Assembly: GCF_005893125.1 (NCBI RefSeq)
Contig: NZ_VCJS01000110.1
Location: forward strand, 1 to 41,704
Length of the DNA stretch: 41,704 nt
From: Nonomuraea basaltis
Lineage (GTDB): Bacteria > Actinomycetota > Actinomycetes > Streptosporangiales > Streptosporangiaceae
Direction of reading: 5' to 3'
A model generated the notes under the pieces. It ran no database searches. It saw only the letters and a list, made by a program, of their open reading frames with translations, and was not told where the DNA came from. A program made the translations under genes and the position numbers. How positions within the stretch are numbered: position 1 is the stretch's first letter; the number at the start of each line of letters is the position of its first letter. Shown here piece after piece: positions 29,333 through 38,254 of this stretch.

Positions 29333-29548
29333 CGCGGTGATCCCTCTGGCGGTGGCGGGAGAGATCGCGCAACCCGATCGCGCGACACTCTAGTGCGGGT
29401 GCCCCGACTATCACCCCCGACGCCGCCCTTGACTAGCCCTCAACAGGAAATTGGGATTTTTGCCCATTTCGGTCCGCGGACCGGGCGCGCCGTATGGGCC
29501 GCCGCCGGTACCACGACGACGGACGCGGCACGAGGGCTCAGGGGCGCG
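29333..29548. other. Intergenic region with palindrome CGGTCCGCGGACCG
   Basis: 216 bp between two minus-strand genes. The 14-bp perfect palindrome at 29470-29483 could terminate the acetyltransferase transcript (stem 5, loop 4). GATCGCGC occurs twice near 29365-29382, close to the GAF promoter. Confidence 0.4.
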
Positions 29549-30640
29549 CTAGGACGGCCGCAGCCGCGCCCACGCCACGTCGTCGACCCGCCGGCCGCCG
29601 GGCTTCGGGAACAGCTCCCGGTGCACTCCCTCCTTGCTGAACCCGGCCCGCTCCAGCACCCGGTGCGAGGCGGTGTTCCCCACCTCGGTACCGGCCACGA
29701 TCCGGTGCAGCGCGGTGTTCGCGAACGCCCAGTCCGCCAGCAGGTTGACCGCCCGCGTCATGAAGCCCTTCCCCCGGAACGCCGGCACCAGCGAATAACC
29801 GATCATCGCCTGCCCCAGCGACGGCAGCACCTGCGTCAGCTGCAGATGCCCCGCGAACGCCCCGGAGGCGGCGTCCCTGATGGCCAGCTCGATCCGCTGC
29901 CCCGACACCCACCAGTACCCGGTGTACCGGCACCGCCGCTCGTCGTCCGCCAGCGTGCTCGCCGGCGCCATCGAGTAGGCCGCGACGGTCGGGTCGGCCA
30001 GCATCCGGTGGAAGTCCCCGGCGTCCTGCACGGCCAGCGGCACCAGCCGCACCACGCCGTCGGACAGCTGACCGCCCTCGAAGAACGGCAGGTACGGCGC
30101 CCCCGAGGCCACCGCGTCGCCCCGCAGCCTGCCGAAGGCCACCATGTCGACGTAGCGCCCGTCGCGCAGCCGCTTGGCGTCCCGCCGCAGCCCCTCCTCG
30201 AGGAAGCCAGCCTTGTACGCCACCCGCAGGCTGGCCACGTTCTCCACCGCGGCCTGCAGCTCGACCCGGCGCACCCCGTGGTCGAACAGCCAGTCGGGCA
30301 CCGCCCTGGCGGCCCTCGCGGCCACGTTCTTGCCCCGGGCCCACGGCGCCACCAGGTAGCCGATCTCGGTCACGCCCCAATGGTCCGGCGGCCGGGCGGA
30401 GATGGAGCCCACGTATTGGCCGTTCTCGGTGATCGCGAACTCCGCGCCGCCGCCCTCCCACTTCGCCTCGGCCATGTCGAAGTAGTCGCGGGCGTCCTGC
30501 GGCCCGTACGGCGAGGGCAGCAGCGGGAGGAACCAGGCCGTCACGGGATCGTTGCACGCCTTCACGATCGCCTCGGCGTCCCCCGCCACGGGAGGCCGCA
30601 GAATCAGGGGGCCGGTGGAGATCACGTCGCGCGGGAGCAT
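29549..30640 (-). CDS. Double-domain GNAT acetyltransferase (RimJ/RimL type)
   Basis: 363 aa from ATG 30640. Two GNAT domains in tandem: domain 1 has LILRPPVAGDAEAIVKACND and the acetyl-CoA loop VAPWARGKNVAARAAR; domain 2 has VRLVPLAVQDAGDFHRML and LVPAFRGKGFMTRAVNLL, each followed by the N-x-ASxRVxEKAGF-type end (NVASLRVAYKAGF, NTASHRVLERAGF). Both acetyl-CoA loops look intact. RimJ/RimL relatives acetylate protein N-termini or small amines; the target is unknown. The longer start at 30697 would overlap the divergent trmI promoter and start and is less likely. Confidence 0.88.
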   Translation of the reverse strand: MLPRDVISTGPLILRPPVAGDAEAIVKACNDPVTAWFLPLLPSPYGPQDARDYFDMAEAKWEGGGAEFAITENGQYVGSISARPPDHWGVTEIGYLVAPWARGKNVAARAARAVPDWLFDHGVRRVELQAAVENVASLRVAYKAGFLEEGLRRDAKRLRDGRYVDMVAFGRLRGDAVASGAPYLPFFEGGQLSDGVVRLVPLAVQDAGDFHRMLADPTVAAYSMAPASTLADDERRCRYTGYWWVSGQRIELAIRDAASGAFAGHLQLTQVLPSLGQAMIGYSLVPAFRGKGFMTRAVNLLADWAFANTALHRIVAGTEVGNTASHRVLERAGFSKEGVHRELFPKPGGRRVDDVAWARLRPS

Positions 30641-30682
30641 CCCCCATAGATATCGCGCGTACGGACGCGCTGGAAACCCCAG

Positions 30683-30695
30683 TACCCTTGCGACC
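30683..30695 (+). promoter_or_regulatory. Leaderless promoter of trmI
   Basis: TACCCT (30683-30688) is seven bases before the ATG at 30696, with no ribosome-binding site: the standard actinobacterial leaderless layout. Confidence 0.5.
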
Positions 30696-31547
30696 ATGGG
30701 TTTCCGCAGGCATGGGCCTTTCCGGGCGGGGGATCAGGTGCAGCTCACCGACCCCAAGAACAAGCGCCACACGATCACGCTCAAGGAGGACGGCGTCTTC
30801 CACACCCACAAGGGCGCCATCCCGCACAGTGACCTGATCGGGCAGCCCGAAGGCTCCGTCGTTCGCTCCTCCGGCGGCACCCAATACCTCGCCTTCCGCC
30901 ACCTGCTGCAGGACTACACGCTCGCCATGCCGCGCGGCGCGGCGGTCATCTATCCCAAGGACGCCTCGATGATCGTCGGCATGGCCGACGTCTTCCCCGG
31001 CGCCCGGGTGATCGAGGCCGGGGTCGGCTCGGGCGCGCTGACGTGCTTCCTGCTGCGGGCCGTCGGCCCCGAGGGGCACGTGACCTCCTACGAGCGCCGC
31101 GAGGAGTTCGCCGACGTGGCCCGCAAGAACGTCGAGAAGTTCTACGGCGACCCCATGGACGACAACTGGCGGCTGGTCGTCGGCGACCTGGTGGCCTCGA
31201 TCGACGAGGTCGACGTCGACCGGATCATCCTCGACATGCTCGCCCCGTGGGAGTGCGTCGACGCCGCCGCCAAGGCGCTCACGCCGGGCGGCGTGATCTG
31301 CTGTTACGTGGCCACGACCACCCAGATGTCCAAGACCGTCGAGGCGATTCGCGATCACGGGTGTTTCACCGAGCCGCATGCGTGGGAGACCCTGGTTCGC
31401 GACTGGCATGTCGAAGGGCTCGCCGTAAGACCGGATCATCGGATGATCGGCCACACGGGGTTCCTCGTCTCCGCCCGCCGCATGGCGGACGGGGTGGCGC
31501 CGCCGCCGAGACGCCGCCGACCGAAGGGGACCACCGAAGAACTATGA
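30696..31547 (+). CDS. trmI: tRNA (adenine(58)-N1)-methyltransferase
   Basis: 283 aa, class I AdoMet methyltransferase. The N-terminal TrmI domain (FRAGDQVQLTDPKNKRHTITL) precedes the AdoMet motif VIEAGVGSGAL (105-115); DRIILDMLAPWE and DWHVEGLAVRPDHRMIGHTGFL are TrmI-specific. The enzyme makes m1A58 in the T-loop of tRNA as a tetramer. It is the counterpart of M. tuberculosis Rv2118c, which also lies upstream of mpa. The tail is basic and Pro-rich (PPPRRRRPKG). Leaderless ATG. Confidence 0.96.
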   Translation: MGFRRHGPFRAGDQVQLTDPKNKRHTITLKEDGVFHTHKGAIPHSDLIGQPEGSVVRSSGGTQYLAFRHLLQDYTLAMPRGAAVIYPKDASMIVGMADVFPGARVIEAGVGSGALTCFLLRAVGPEGHVTSYERREEFADVARKNVEKFYGDPMDDNWRLVVGDLVASIDEVDVDRIILDMLAPWECVDAAAKALTPGGVICCYVATTTQMSKTVEAIRDHGCFTEPHAWETLVRDWHVEGLAVRPDHRMIGHTGFLVSARRMADGVAPPPRRRRPKGTTEEL

Positions 31548-31596
31548 CAATTTGGCCACGAGGGTGCGTTCGTGCGTGACACGGGAACAGATCGCC

Positions 31597-31673
31597 GTGT
31601 TCATATGCTGGGAGTATTAAACGCTCTATTGGGGATTATTCACCGAACACTGAATGTCACTCTACGAACACTG
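31597..31673 (+). promoter_or_regulatory. GAACACTG repeats upstream of arc
   Basis: CGAACACTG occurs at 31644-31652 and again at 31665-31673, exactly 21 bp (two helical turns) apart on the same face. An inverted GTGTTC lies at 31597-31602. The region 31548-31751 is AT-richer than its surroundings. A regulator site is likely, identity unknown. Confidence 0.4.
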
Positions 31674-31751
31674 CCCGGCCAGGTTACGGAGGGGCCCGAG
31701 ATAGGTAAGGTCCTTAGTAGTCGCCCTCGACTGGGAAGGAGGTGACGGGGC

Positions 31752-33515
31752 GTGGCAGCTCGCGATGATGCTGAGGCTCGAGCCGCGCAGCGCGAACGGG
31801 AGGTCGCTGATCTTTCAACACAGGTCTCCTTCCTCCAGGAGGAGATCACCGCGCTGAGGCGGAAGCTGGCCGAGTCACCCCGTCAGGCCAGGGTCCTCGA
31901 AGAGCGTCTCCATGAGGCACAGGCGAATCTGGCGGCCGTGACCGGCCAGAACGAACGCCTTGTGGCAACCCTCAAGGAGGCCAGGGACCAGATCGTCGCT
32001 CTCAAGGAGGAGGTCGACCGGCTGGCGCAGCCGCCATCCGGCTTCGGCACCTTCCTCGAGGCCAGAGAAGACGGCACGATCGAGGTGTTCACCGGCGGCC
32101 GCAAGCTGCGGGTGAACGTCAGCCCTGCCGTCGACGCCGACTCGCTGCGGCGTGGCCAGGAGGTCATGCTCAACGAGGCGCTCAACGTGGTCGAGGCTCT
32201 CGGCTACGAAGAGGTCGGCGAGATCGTGATGCTCAAAGAACTGCTCGACGAGGGCAAGCGGGCCCTGGTCATCTCGCACGCCGACGAAGAACGCGTCGTG
32301 CGACTGGCCGAGTCGCTGGTCGGCCAGCCCATCAGGGCCGGCGACTCGCTCCTGCTCGAACCTCGCTCCGGCTACGTCTACGAGCGCATACCCAAGTCCG
32401 AAGTCGAAGAGCTCGTCCTCGAAGAGGTCCCCGACATCTCCTACGAGGAGATCGGCGGCCTCATGCGGCAGATCGAGCAGATCAGGGACGCCATCGAGCT
32501 GCCCTACCTGCACGCCGACCTGTTCCGCGAGCACAAGCTGCGCCCCCCCAAGGGCGTGCTGCTCTACGGCCCGCCCGGTTGCGGAAAGACGCTCATCGCC
32601 AAGGCCGTCGCCAACTCCCTGGCCAAGCAGGTCGCGGAGAAGACCGGCCAGTCCGGCAAGAGCTTCTTCCTCAACATCAAGGGCCCGGAGCTGCTCAACA
32701 AGTACGTCGGCGAGACCGAGCGGCACATCCGCCTGGTCTTCCAGCGCGCCCGTGAGAAGGCCTCAGAGGGCACCCCGGTGATCGTGTTCTTCGACGAGAT
32801 GGACTCGATCTTCCGCACCCGCGGCTCCGGCGTGTCGTCCGACGTCGAAAACACCATCGTGCCCCAGCTGCTGTCGGAGATCGACGGTGTCGAGGGCCTG
32901 GAGAACGTCATCGTCATCGGCGCCTCCAACCGCGAGGACATGATCGACCCGGCGATCCTGCGGCCCGGCCGCCTGGACGTCAAGATCAAGATCGAGCGGC
33001 CGGACGCCGAGGCGGCCAAGGACATCTTCTCCAAATACCTGATCCCCGACCTGCCCCTGCACCCGGAGGACCTGTCGGAGCACAGCGGCTCCCGCGAGGC
33101 CACCATCAGCGGCATGATCCAGAGTGTCGTCGAGCGCATGTACACCGAGAGCGAAGAGAACCGCTTCCTCGAGGTGACCTACGCCAACGGCGACAAGGAA
33201 GTCCTCTACTTCAAGGACTTCAACTCCGGCGCGATGATCCAGAACATCGTCGACCGGGGCAAGAAGATGGCCATCAAGCAGTTCCTCGAGAGCGGCCAGA
33301 AGGGCCTGCGGGTGCAGCACCTGCTCACGGCCTGCGTGGACGAGTTCTCCGAGAACGAGGACCTGCCCAACACCACCAACCCCGACGACTGGGCCCGCAT
33401 CTCCGGCAAGAAGGGCGAGCGGATCGTCTACATCCGCACGCTCGTCTCCGGCAAGCAGGGCACCGAGGCCGGCCGTTCCATCGACACCGTCGCGAACACC
33501 GGTCAATACCTGTAG
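31752..33515 (+). CDS. arc: Proteasome-associated AAA ATPase ARC/Mpa
   Basis: 587 aa. The N-terminal coiled coil (about 5-95), which captures Pup, is followed by two OB folds (about 96-235) and the AAA domain with Walker A GPPGCGKT (273-280), Walker B VIVFFDEMDS (343-352) and sensor/Arg region ASNREDMIDPAILRPGRLD. The C-terminus is GQYL, the penultimate-Tyr motif that docks the hexamer onto the 20S proteasome. It unfolds pupylated proteins and feeds them to the core. GTG start behind AAGGAGGTGA, a very strong ribosome-binding site. A perfect terminator follows, so it is a single-gene transcript. Confidence 0.98.
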   Translation: MAARDDAEARAAQREREVADLSTQVSFLQEEITALRRKLAESPRQARVLEERLHEAQANLAAVTGQNERLVATLKEARDQIVALKEEVDRLAQPPSGFGTFLEAREDGTIEVFTGGRKLRVNVSPAVDADSLRRGQEVMLNEALNVVEALGYEEVGEIVMLKELLDEGKRALVISHADEERVVRLAESLVGQPIRAGDSLLLEPRSGYVYERIPKSEVEELVLEEVPDISYEEIGGLMRQIEQIRDAIELPYLHADLFREHKLRPPKGVLLYGPPGCGKTLIAKAVANSLAKQVAEKTGQSGKSFFLNIKGPELLNKYVGETERHIRLVFQRAREKASEGTPVIVFFDEMDSIFRTRGSGVSSDVENTIVPQLLSEIDGVEGLENVIVIGASNREDMIDPAILRPGRLDVKIKIERPDAEAAKDIFSKYLIPDLPLHPEDLSEHSGSREATISGMIQSVVERMYTESEENRFLEVTYANGDKEVLYFKDFNSGAMIQNIVDRGKKMAIKQFLESGQKGLRVQHLLTACVDEFSENEDLPNTTNPDDWARISGKKGERIVYIRTLVSGKQGTEAGRSIDTVANTGQYL

Positions 33516-33520
33516 AACCA

Positions 33521-33556
33521 CGAGAGCGGGAGGGCCACCGTGCCCTCCCGCTCTCG
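33521..33556 (+). terminator. Perfect 15-bp stem terminator after arc
   Basis: CGAGAGCGGGAGGGC (33521-33535) pairs perfectly with GCCCTCCCGCTCTCG (33542-33556) over a 6-base loop, five bases after the arc stop. It separates arc from hypF. Confidence 0.85.
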
Positions 33557-33628
33557 CGTGCGAACCACAGGCCCGCGACACGGCCGATACGCATGCGTGT
33601 GCACGCCGACGAGGCGCACACTGGCCCT

Positions 33629-35884
33629 GTGACCACGCTCAAACGGGTAGACGTGCACGTCGAAGGCATCGTGCAAGGCGTCGGCTTCCGGCCCTTCGTT
33701 CGCTCCCTCGCCAACCGCCTCGGCCTCGCCGGACGGGTACGCAACGACGTCGACGGCGTGTTCATCGAGATCGAAGGCGCGCACGCCGGAGTCGAGGAGT
33801 TCCTCACCGCCCTCGAACGCGACGCGCCCGCCCTGTCCGAGATCGAGCGGGTCACCGTCGTCAGCGGCGAACCGGCCGGGCACAGCGAGTTCACCATCGC
33901 CGCCACCGGCCCCGCAGGGCTGTGCCGCGCCCTCGTCTCCGCCGACAGCGCCACCTGCGACGACTGCCTGCGCGAGCTGGCCGACCCCGCCGGCCGCCGC
34001 CACCGCTACCCGTTCATCAACTGCGCCAACTGCGGGCCCCGCTTCACCATCGTCCGCGGCGTCCCCTACGACCGGCTGCTGACCACCATGGCCGGCTTCG
34101 CCATGTGCCCCGCGTGCGCCGCCGAATACCACGACCCCGGCGACCGGCGCCACCACGCCCAGCCCACCTGCTGCCCCGCCTGCGGGCCCCGGCTGCGGCT
34201 CCTCGACGCCCACGGCACCGAACTGCGCGGCGACCCCGTCTCCTGCGCGGTCACCCTGATGCGCGACGGCCACGTCGTCGCCATCAAGGGACTCGGCGGC
34301 TTCCACCTCGCCGTGCCCGCCTCCCACGAGCAGGCCGCCGCCACGCTGCGCGGCCGCAAGCACCGCGAGGACAAGCCGTTCGCCGTCATGGCCGCCGACC
34401 TCGATCAGGCCCGGCGGCTGTGCGAGATCGACGACGCCGCCGCCGGCCTGCTCACCGGCCGCGCCCGGCCCATCGTGCTGCTGCCCCGCCTCGACGGCGC
34501 CCCCGTCGCCGCCTCCGTCGCACCCGGCAACCGCAGCCTCGGCCTCATGCTGCCGTACACGCCGCTGCACCACCTGCTGCTCGCCGAACTCGCCGGACCC
34601 ATGGTCCTCACCAGCGGCAACGTCTCCGGCGAGCCCATCGCCTACGACGACGCCGACGCCCTCACCAGGCTCAATGGCATCGCCGACGCCTTTCTCACCC
34701 ACGACCGCGCCATCCACATCGGCACCGACGACTCCGTCGTCCGCCCCATGTCCGGCAAGATCACCGTGCTGCGCCGGGCCCGCGGCTACGCCCCCGAGCC
34801 GCTCCCGCTGCGCCGGCCCGTGCCCCGTCCCGTCCTCGCCTGCGGCGCCGAGCTCAAGAGCACCTTCTGCCTGGCCCAGGATCGGCGCGCGTTCCTCTCC
34901 CAGCACATCGGCGACCTGGAGAACCACGAGACGCTCCGCTCCTTCGTCGAGGGCATCGACCACTTCTGCGGCCTGTTCGACATCCGGCCCCAGATCGTCG
35001 CCCACGACCTGCACCCCGAATACCTGTCCACCAAGCACGCCAAGGAGATCCCCGGCGTCGAGCTCGTCGCCGTCCAGCACCACCACGCCCACATCGCGTC
35101 CTGCCTCGCCGACAACGGCGACCCCGGACCCGTGATCGGCGTCGCCTTCGACGGGCTCGGCCACGGCGCCGACGGCACCATCTGGGGCGGCGAGTTCCTC
35201 CGCGCCGACCTGGCCGGCTTCGAACGCCTCGGCCGCCTCGCCCCCGTCCCCATGCCAGGCGGCACCGCCGCCATCAGGCAGCCGTGGCGCATGGCCGCCG
35301 CCTACCTCCGCCACGACCACCCCGAGCTGGACGTGGCCCGCCGCCACGCCGACCGGTGGGCCGGCGTCCTCGCCCTCGCCGACAAGGGCGTCGACGCCCC
35401 TCTCACGTCCAGCGCCGGCCGCCTCTTCGACGCCGTGTCCGCGCTGCTCGGCGTCCGCGACGCCATCACCTACGAGGGGCAGGCGGCGATCGAGCTCGAA
35501 CAGCACGCCGACCCCGCGGAAACCGGCGCCTACCCCGCCTCCGTCACCGCCGGCGACCTGCTCACCGTCGAGGGCGGCGACCTGATCCGCGCCGCCGCCG
35601 AGGACCTGGCCGCCGGAGTGCCCACGAGCGTCATCGCGGGCCGCTTCCACAACGGTGTCGCCGACGCCATCGTCCGCTCCTGCGCGGCCCTCAGAGACGC
35701 CACAGGGCTGTCGGCGGTCGCGCTGTCCGGCGGGGTCTTCCAGAACGTGCTCCTGCTGGAACGCACCGTGGAGCGGCTGCGAGGGGCCGCGTTCCGGGTG
35801 CTCACGCACGTACGCGTGCCGCCCGGCGACGGCGGCATCAGCCTGGGCCAGGCCGCCGTCGCCGCCGCCCGCGACCGCACCTGA
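33629..35884 (+). CDS. hypF: Hydrogenase maturation carbamoyltransferase HypF
   Basis: 751 aa, full length. In order: acylphosphatase domain (RVDVHVEGIVQGVGFRPFVR), two HypF zinc fingers (CDDC from residue 110, INCANCGPRF, MCPACAAEYHD, CCPACGPRL), YrdC-like nucleotide-binding domain (VVAIKGLGGFHLA, MLPYTPLHHLLL, TSGNVSGEPIAYDD) and Kae1-like carbamoyltransferase domain (CGAELKSTFCL, VQHHHAHIASC with the His cluster at 484-488, ALSGGVFQN). HypF moves carbamoyl phosphate to HypE to make the CN ligands of [NiFe]-hydrogenase. No other hyp or hydrogenase gene is in the window. GTG 33629 is preferred because the acylphosphatase domain begins right after it; ATG 33593 is an alternative. Confidence 0.95.
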   Translation: MTTLKRVDVHVEGIVQGVGFRPFVRSLANRLGLAGRVRNDVDGVFIEIEGAHAGVEEFLTALERDAPALSEIERVTVVSGEPAGHSEFTIAATGPAGLCRALVSADSATCDDCLRELADPAGRRHRYPFINCANCGPRFTIVRGVPYDRLLTTMAGFAMCPACAAEYHDPGDRRHHAQPTCCPACGPRLRLLDAHGTELRGDPVSCAVTLMRDGHVVAIKGLGGFHLAVPASHEQAAATLRGRKHREDKPFAVMAADLDQARRLCEIDDAAAGLLTGRARPIVLLPRLDGAPVAASVAPGNRSLGLMLPYTPLHHLLLAELAGPMVLTSGNVSGEPIAYDDADALTRLNGIADAFLTHDRAIHIGTDDSVVRPMSGKITVLRRARGYAPEPLPLRRPVPRPVLACGAELKSTFCLAQDRRAFLSQHIGDLENHETLRSFVEGIDHFCGLFDIRPQIVAHDLHPEYLSTKHAKEIPGVELVAVQHHHAHIASCLADNGDPGPVIGVAFDGLGHGADGTIWGGEFLRADLAGFERLGRLAPVPMPGGTAAIRQPWRMAAAYLRHDHPELDVARRHADRWAGVLALADKGVDAPLTSSAGRLFDAVSALLGVRDAITYEGQAAIELEQHADPAETGAYPASVTAGDLLTVEGGDLIRAAAEDLAAGVPTSVIAGRFHNGVADAIVRSCAALRDATGLSAVALSGGVFQNVLLLERTVERLRGAAFRVLTHVRVPPGDGGISLGQAAVAAARDRT

Positions 35885-35954
35885 CAGCCTCGGACGATGC
35901 CGCCCCGCGTGGCACTGCGGCCCCGGGACCCGGCCGGCTCCTAGCATGGCGATC

Positions 35955-37022
35955 ATGGAGTACCTCAACCCCGGACGCGCCCCGTACACCGCGCAAGACC
36001 GCGCGCTCATCGGGACCGAGCACGCCCGCCAGGCCCGCGCCCACTTCGCCGGGCACCCCGCCTACCGGCCCACGCCCGTCCACACCATCCCGGGCCTGGC
36101 GGGGACACAGGCGGTCTACGTCAAGGACGAGAGCGGGCGCATGGGGCTGGGCAGCTTCAAGGCGCTCGGCGGCGCGTACGCCGTGCACCGCCTCGGCGGC
36201 GGGACGCCGTTCGTCTGCGCCAGCGCCGGCAACCACGGCATCTCCGTCGCCTCCGGCGCGCGCGAGGTCGGGACGGCGTGCGTCGTCTACCTCAGCCACG
36301 GAGTCCCGGAGGCGTTCGCGCGGCGGCTGCGCGCGCTCGGCGCCGAGGTCCGGCGCAGCGGCGACGACTACGAGGCCAGTATGGCCGCCGCCCAGCAGGC
36401 CGCACAGGAGCACGGGTGGCGGCTCGTCGCCGACAGCTCCTGGGACGGCTACACCGACGTCCCGCTCGACGTCATGCGCGGCTACACGGTCCTGTTCGAC
36501 GAGCTCACCGACCCCGGCACGGGCGCCGATGCCGGTGCCCACGCCGGAAACGGCCCCGGCGCGGTCCTTGAGCCGCCCACCCACGTGTTCGCGCAGGCGG
36601 GCGTCGGCGGGCTGGCCGCCGCGGCCGCCGGATACGTACGCGACCGCTGGGGCGAGCAGCCGAAGATCGTCATCGTCGAGCCGGAAGGCTCCCCCTGCCT
36701 GATCGAAAGCGCCCGCGCCGGCCGGCCCGTCCGCGTCCAGGCCGGCCGCACCACCCTCGGCAGGCTCGACTGCCCCGAACCCTCGCTCATCGCCCACCGC
36801 CTCCTGGCCCACCTCGCCGACCTGTACATGACCATCACCGACGACCAGGCGGCCGCCGCCGCCCACCGGCTCGCCGGCCACGGCGTCGCCCTGTCCGAAT
36901 GCGGCGCCGCCGGAGCCGCCGGCCTGCTCGCCCTCAGCCCCGCCACGCGCGCCGCGATCGGCCTCGGCAGCGACTCACGCGTGCTTCTGGTGGGAACAGA
37001 GCGCCCAGTGGAACCGAAGTGA
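35955..37022 (+). CDS. PLP-dependent ammonia-lyase, diaminopropionate ammonia-lyase/threonine dehydratase-like
   Basis: 355 aa, fold-type II PLP enzyme. YVKDESGRMGLGSFKALGGAYAV carries the Schiff-base Lys, and FVCASAGNHGISVASGAREVG is the PLP phosphate-side loop. DSSWDGYTDVPLDVMRGY and VFAQAGVGGLAAAAAGYVRDRWG follow, both matching the diaminopropionate ammonia-lyase (YgeX/DpaL) group better than ordinary threonine dehydratase. Such enzymes turn 2,3-diaminopropionate or Thr/Ser into 2-oxo acids plus ammonia. TAGCAT (35942-35947), seven bases before ATG 35955, indicates a leaderless start; ATG 35946 overlaps that box. Substrate uncertain. Confidence 0.85.
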   Translation: MEYLNPGRAPYTAQDRALIGTEHARQARAHFAGHPAYRPTPVHTIPGLAGTQAVYVKDESGRMGLGSFKALGGAYAVHRLGGGTPFVCASAGNHGISVASGAREVGTACVVYLSHGVPEAFARRLRALGAEVRRSGDDYEASMAAAQQAAQEHGWRLVADSSWDGYTDVPLDVMRGYTVLFDELTDPGTGADAGAHAGNGPGAVLEPPTHVFAQAGVGGLAAAAAGYVRDRWGEQPKIVIVEPEGSPCLIESARAGRPVRVQAGRTTLGRLDCPEPSLIAHRLLAHLADLYMTITDDQAAAAAHRLAGHGVALSECGAAGAAGLLALSPATRAAIGLGSDSRVLLVGTERPVEPK

Positions 37023-37043
37023 CACAAATTACGTCTAAGGGGC

Positions 37044-38168
37044 GTGCATCAACCTAACCGGCCGAAGCATGCTCGGGGAGACGGCCGGTTGGCCGAACTC
37101 GACCTCCTGCGATTCCTCGCAGCCCTGGCCGTCGTCGCCTTCCACTTCCTGGTCGCGTACGCCTCCGTCTGGGGAGACAGGCCCGCCGAGCTGTTCCCCG
37201 CCCTGGCGCCCATCGCCGGGCTCGGCATCCTCGGCGTCGAACTGTTCTTCATCATCAGCGGGTTCGTCATCCTCATGACCGTCTGGGGACGCGGGCTCGG
37301 CGGCTTCGCCCGGTCCCGGTTCGCCCGCCTCTATCCCGCGTACTGGCTCAGCCTCGGCGCCGTCGCCGCCCTCTACGGCCTGACCGGCGTCAAAGTGCTC
37401 GACCCAAAACTTTCACCAGGTGAATACCTGCTGAACGCCACCATGTTCCAGCGGCTGTTCAAGGTCACCGACGCCAGCGGCGTCTACTGGTCGCTCTGGG
37501 CCGAGCTCCGCTTCTACCTGCTGATGGCCATCCTCGTGATCATCGGCGTCACCTACGGGCGCGTCCTGGCGTTCGCAGGCGTCTGGCTGGCCGCCGCCCT
37601 GGCCGCCCGGCTGCTCGGCAACGACCTCCTCAACGAGATCGTCATGCCGCACTACGCCCCCTACTTCGTCGCCGGCATGGCCCTGTACCTCATCCACAAA
37701 CACGGCAACACCTGGCTGCCCTGGCTCTACGTGGCCGCCGGATACGCCATGTCGATCCCCTCCGCGCTCGACCGCGTCCACCGGCGCATCGACGCCGCCG
37801 GATTCAAGAACATGCCCGTCACCGACACCAGCGTGATCATCACCATCACCGTGATCTTCGCCCTGATGGCGCTCGCCGCGCTCGGCCTCCTCAGGCTCAA
37901 ACCCTCCAAAACGCTCACCGCGCTCGGCGGCATCACCTACCCGCTTTACCTGTTCCATGGCGTCGTCGCCGCCGCCCTCATCCCGGCGCTCACCGGCGAC
38001 CTGCCCCCCTGGGCCGTCGCCACCATCGCGACGCTGGTAGCCGTACTCCTGTCGTATCTGGTGTACTCCTTTGCCGAACGCCCCATCCAGCGACTTCTCA
38101 AGCCTCGCAGAACCCCGCAAAGCCCATCAGCTCCCGCCGTACAGGTGGAAAAGGCGTCGGTGCCATAA
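37044..38168 (+). CDS. Membrane acyltransferase (family 3, OafA/YrhL type)
   Basis: 374 aa with about ten membrane segments. LAELDLLRFLAALAVVAFHF contains the family His, and GVELFFIISGFVIL with FARSRFARLYPAYWL carries the conserved Arg residues; YWSLWAELRFYLL is the second signature. Such proteins acetylate or acylate sugars of surface polysaccharides and natural products at the membrane. It starts 21 bases after the ammonia-lyase stop and may be cotranscribed with it. GTG 37044 has AAGGGG unusually close, so the exact start is uncertain. The C-terminal tail is cytoplasmic and basic. Confidence 0.9.
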   Translation: MHQPNRPKHARGDGRLAELDLLRFLAALAVVAFHFLVAYASVWGDRPAELFPALAPIAGLGILGVELFFIISGFVILMTVWGRGLGGFARSRFARLYPAYWLSLGAVAALYGLTGVKVLDPKLSPGEYLLNATMFQRLFKVTDASGVYWSLWAELRFYLLMAILVIIGVTYGRVLAFAGVWLAAALAARLLGNDLLNEIVMPHYAPYFVAGMALYLIHKHGNTWLPWLYVAAGYAMSIPSALDRVHRRIDAAGFKNMPVTDTSVIITITVIFALMALAALGLLRLKPSKTLTALGGITYPLYLFHGVVAAALIPALTGDLPPWAVATIATLVAVLLSYLVYSFAERPIQRLLKPRRTPQSPSAPAVQVEKASVP

Positions 38169-38254
38169 CTCTGTGGCCTCGGGGCACTGTGAAGGGCATA
38201 GGCTCGGGCATATAAACGGCGGATAGGCAGATCCGGACGAACAGAGGATGTTGC

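Noticed and set aside
33922..36702. A 926-codon plus-strand frame over hypF
   Set aside because: Arg/Pro-rich composition without domains; it is the shifted frame of hypF and the following enzyme.
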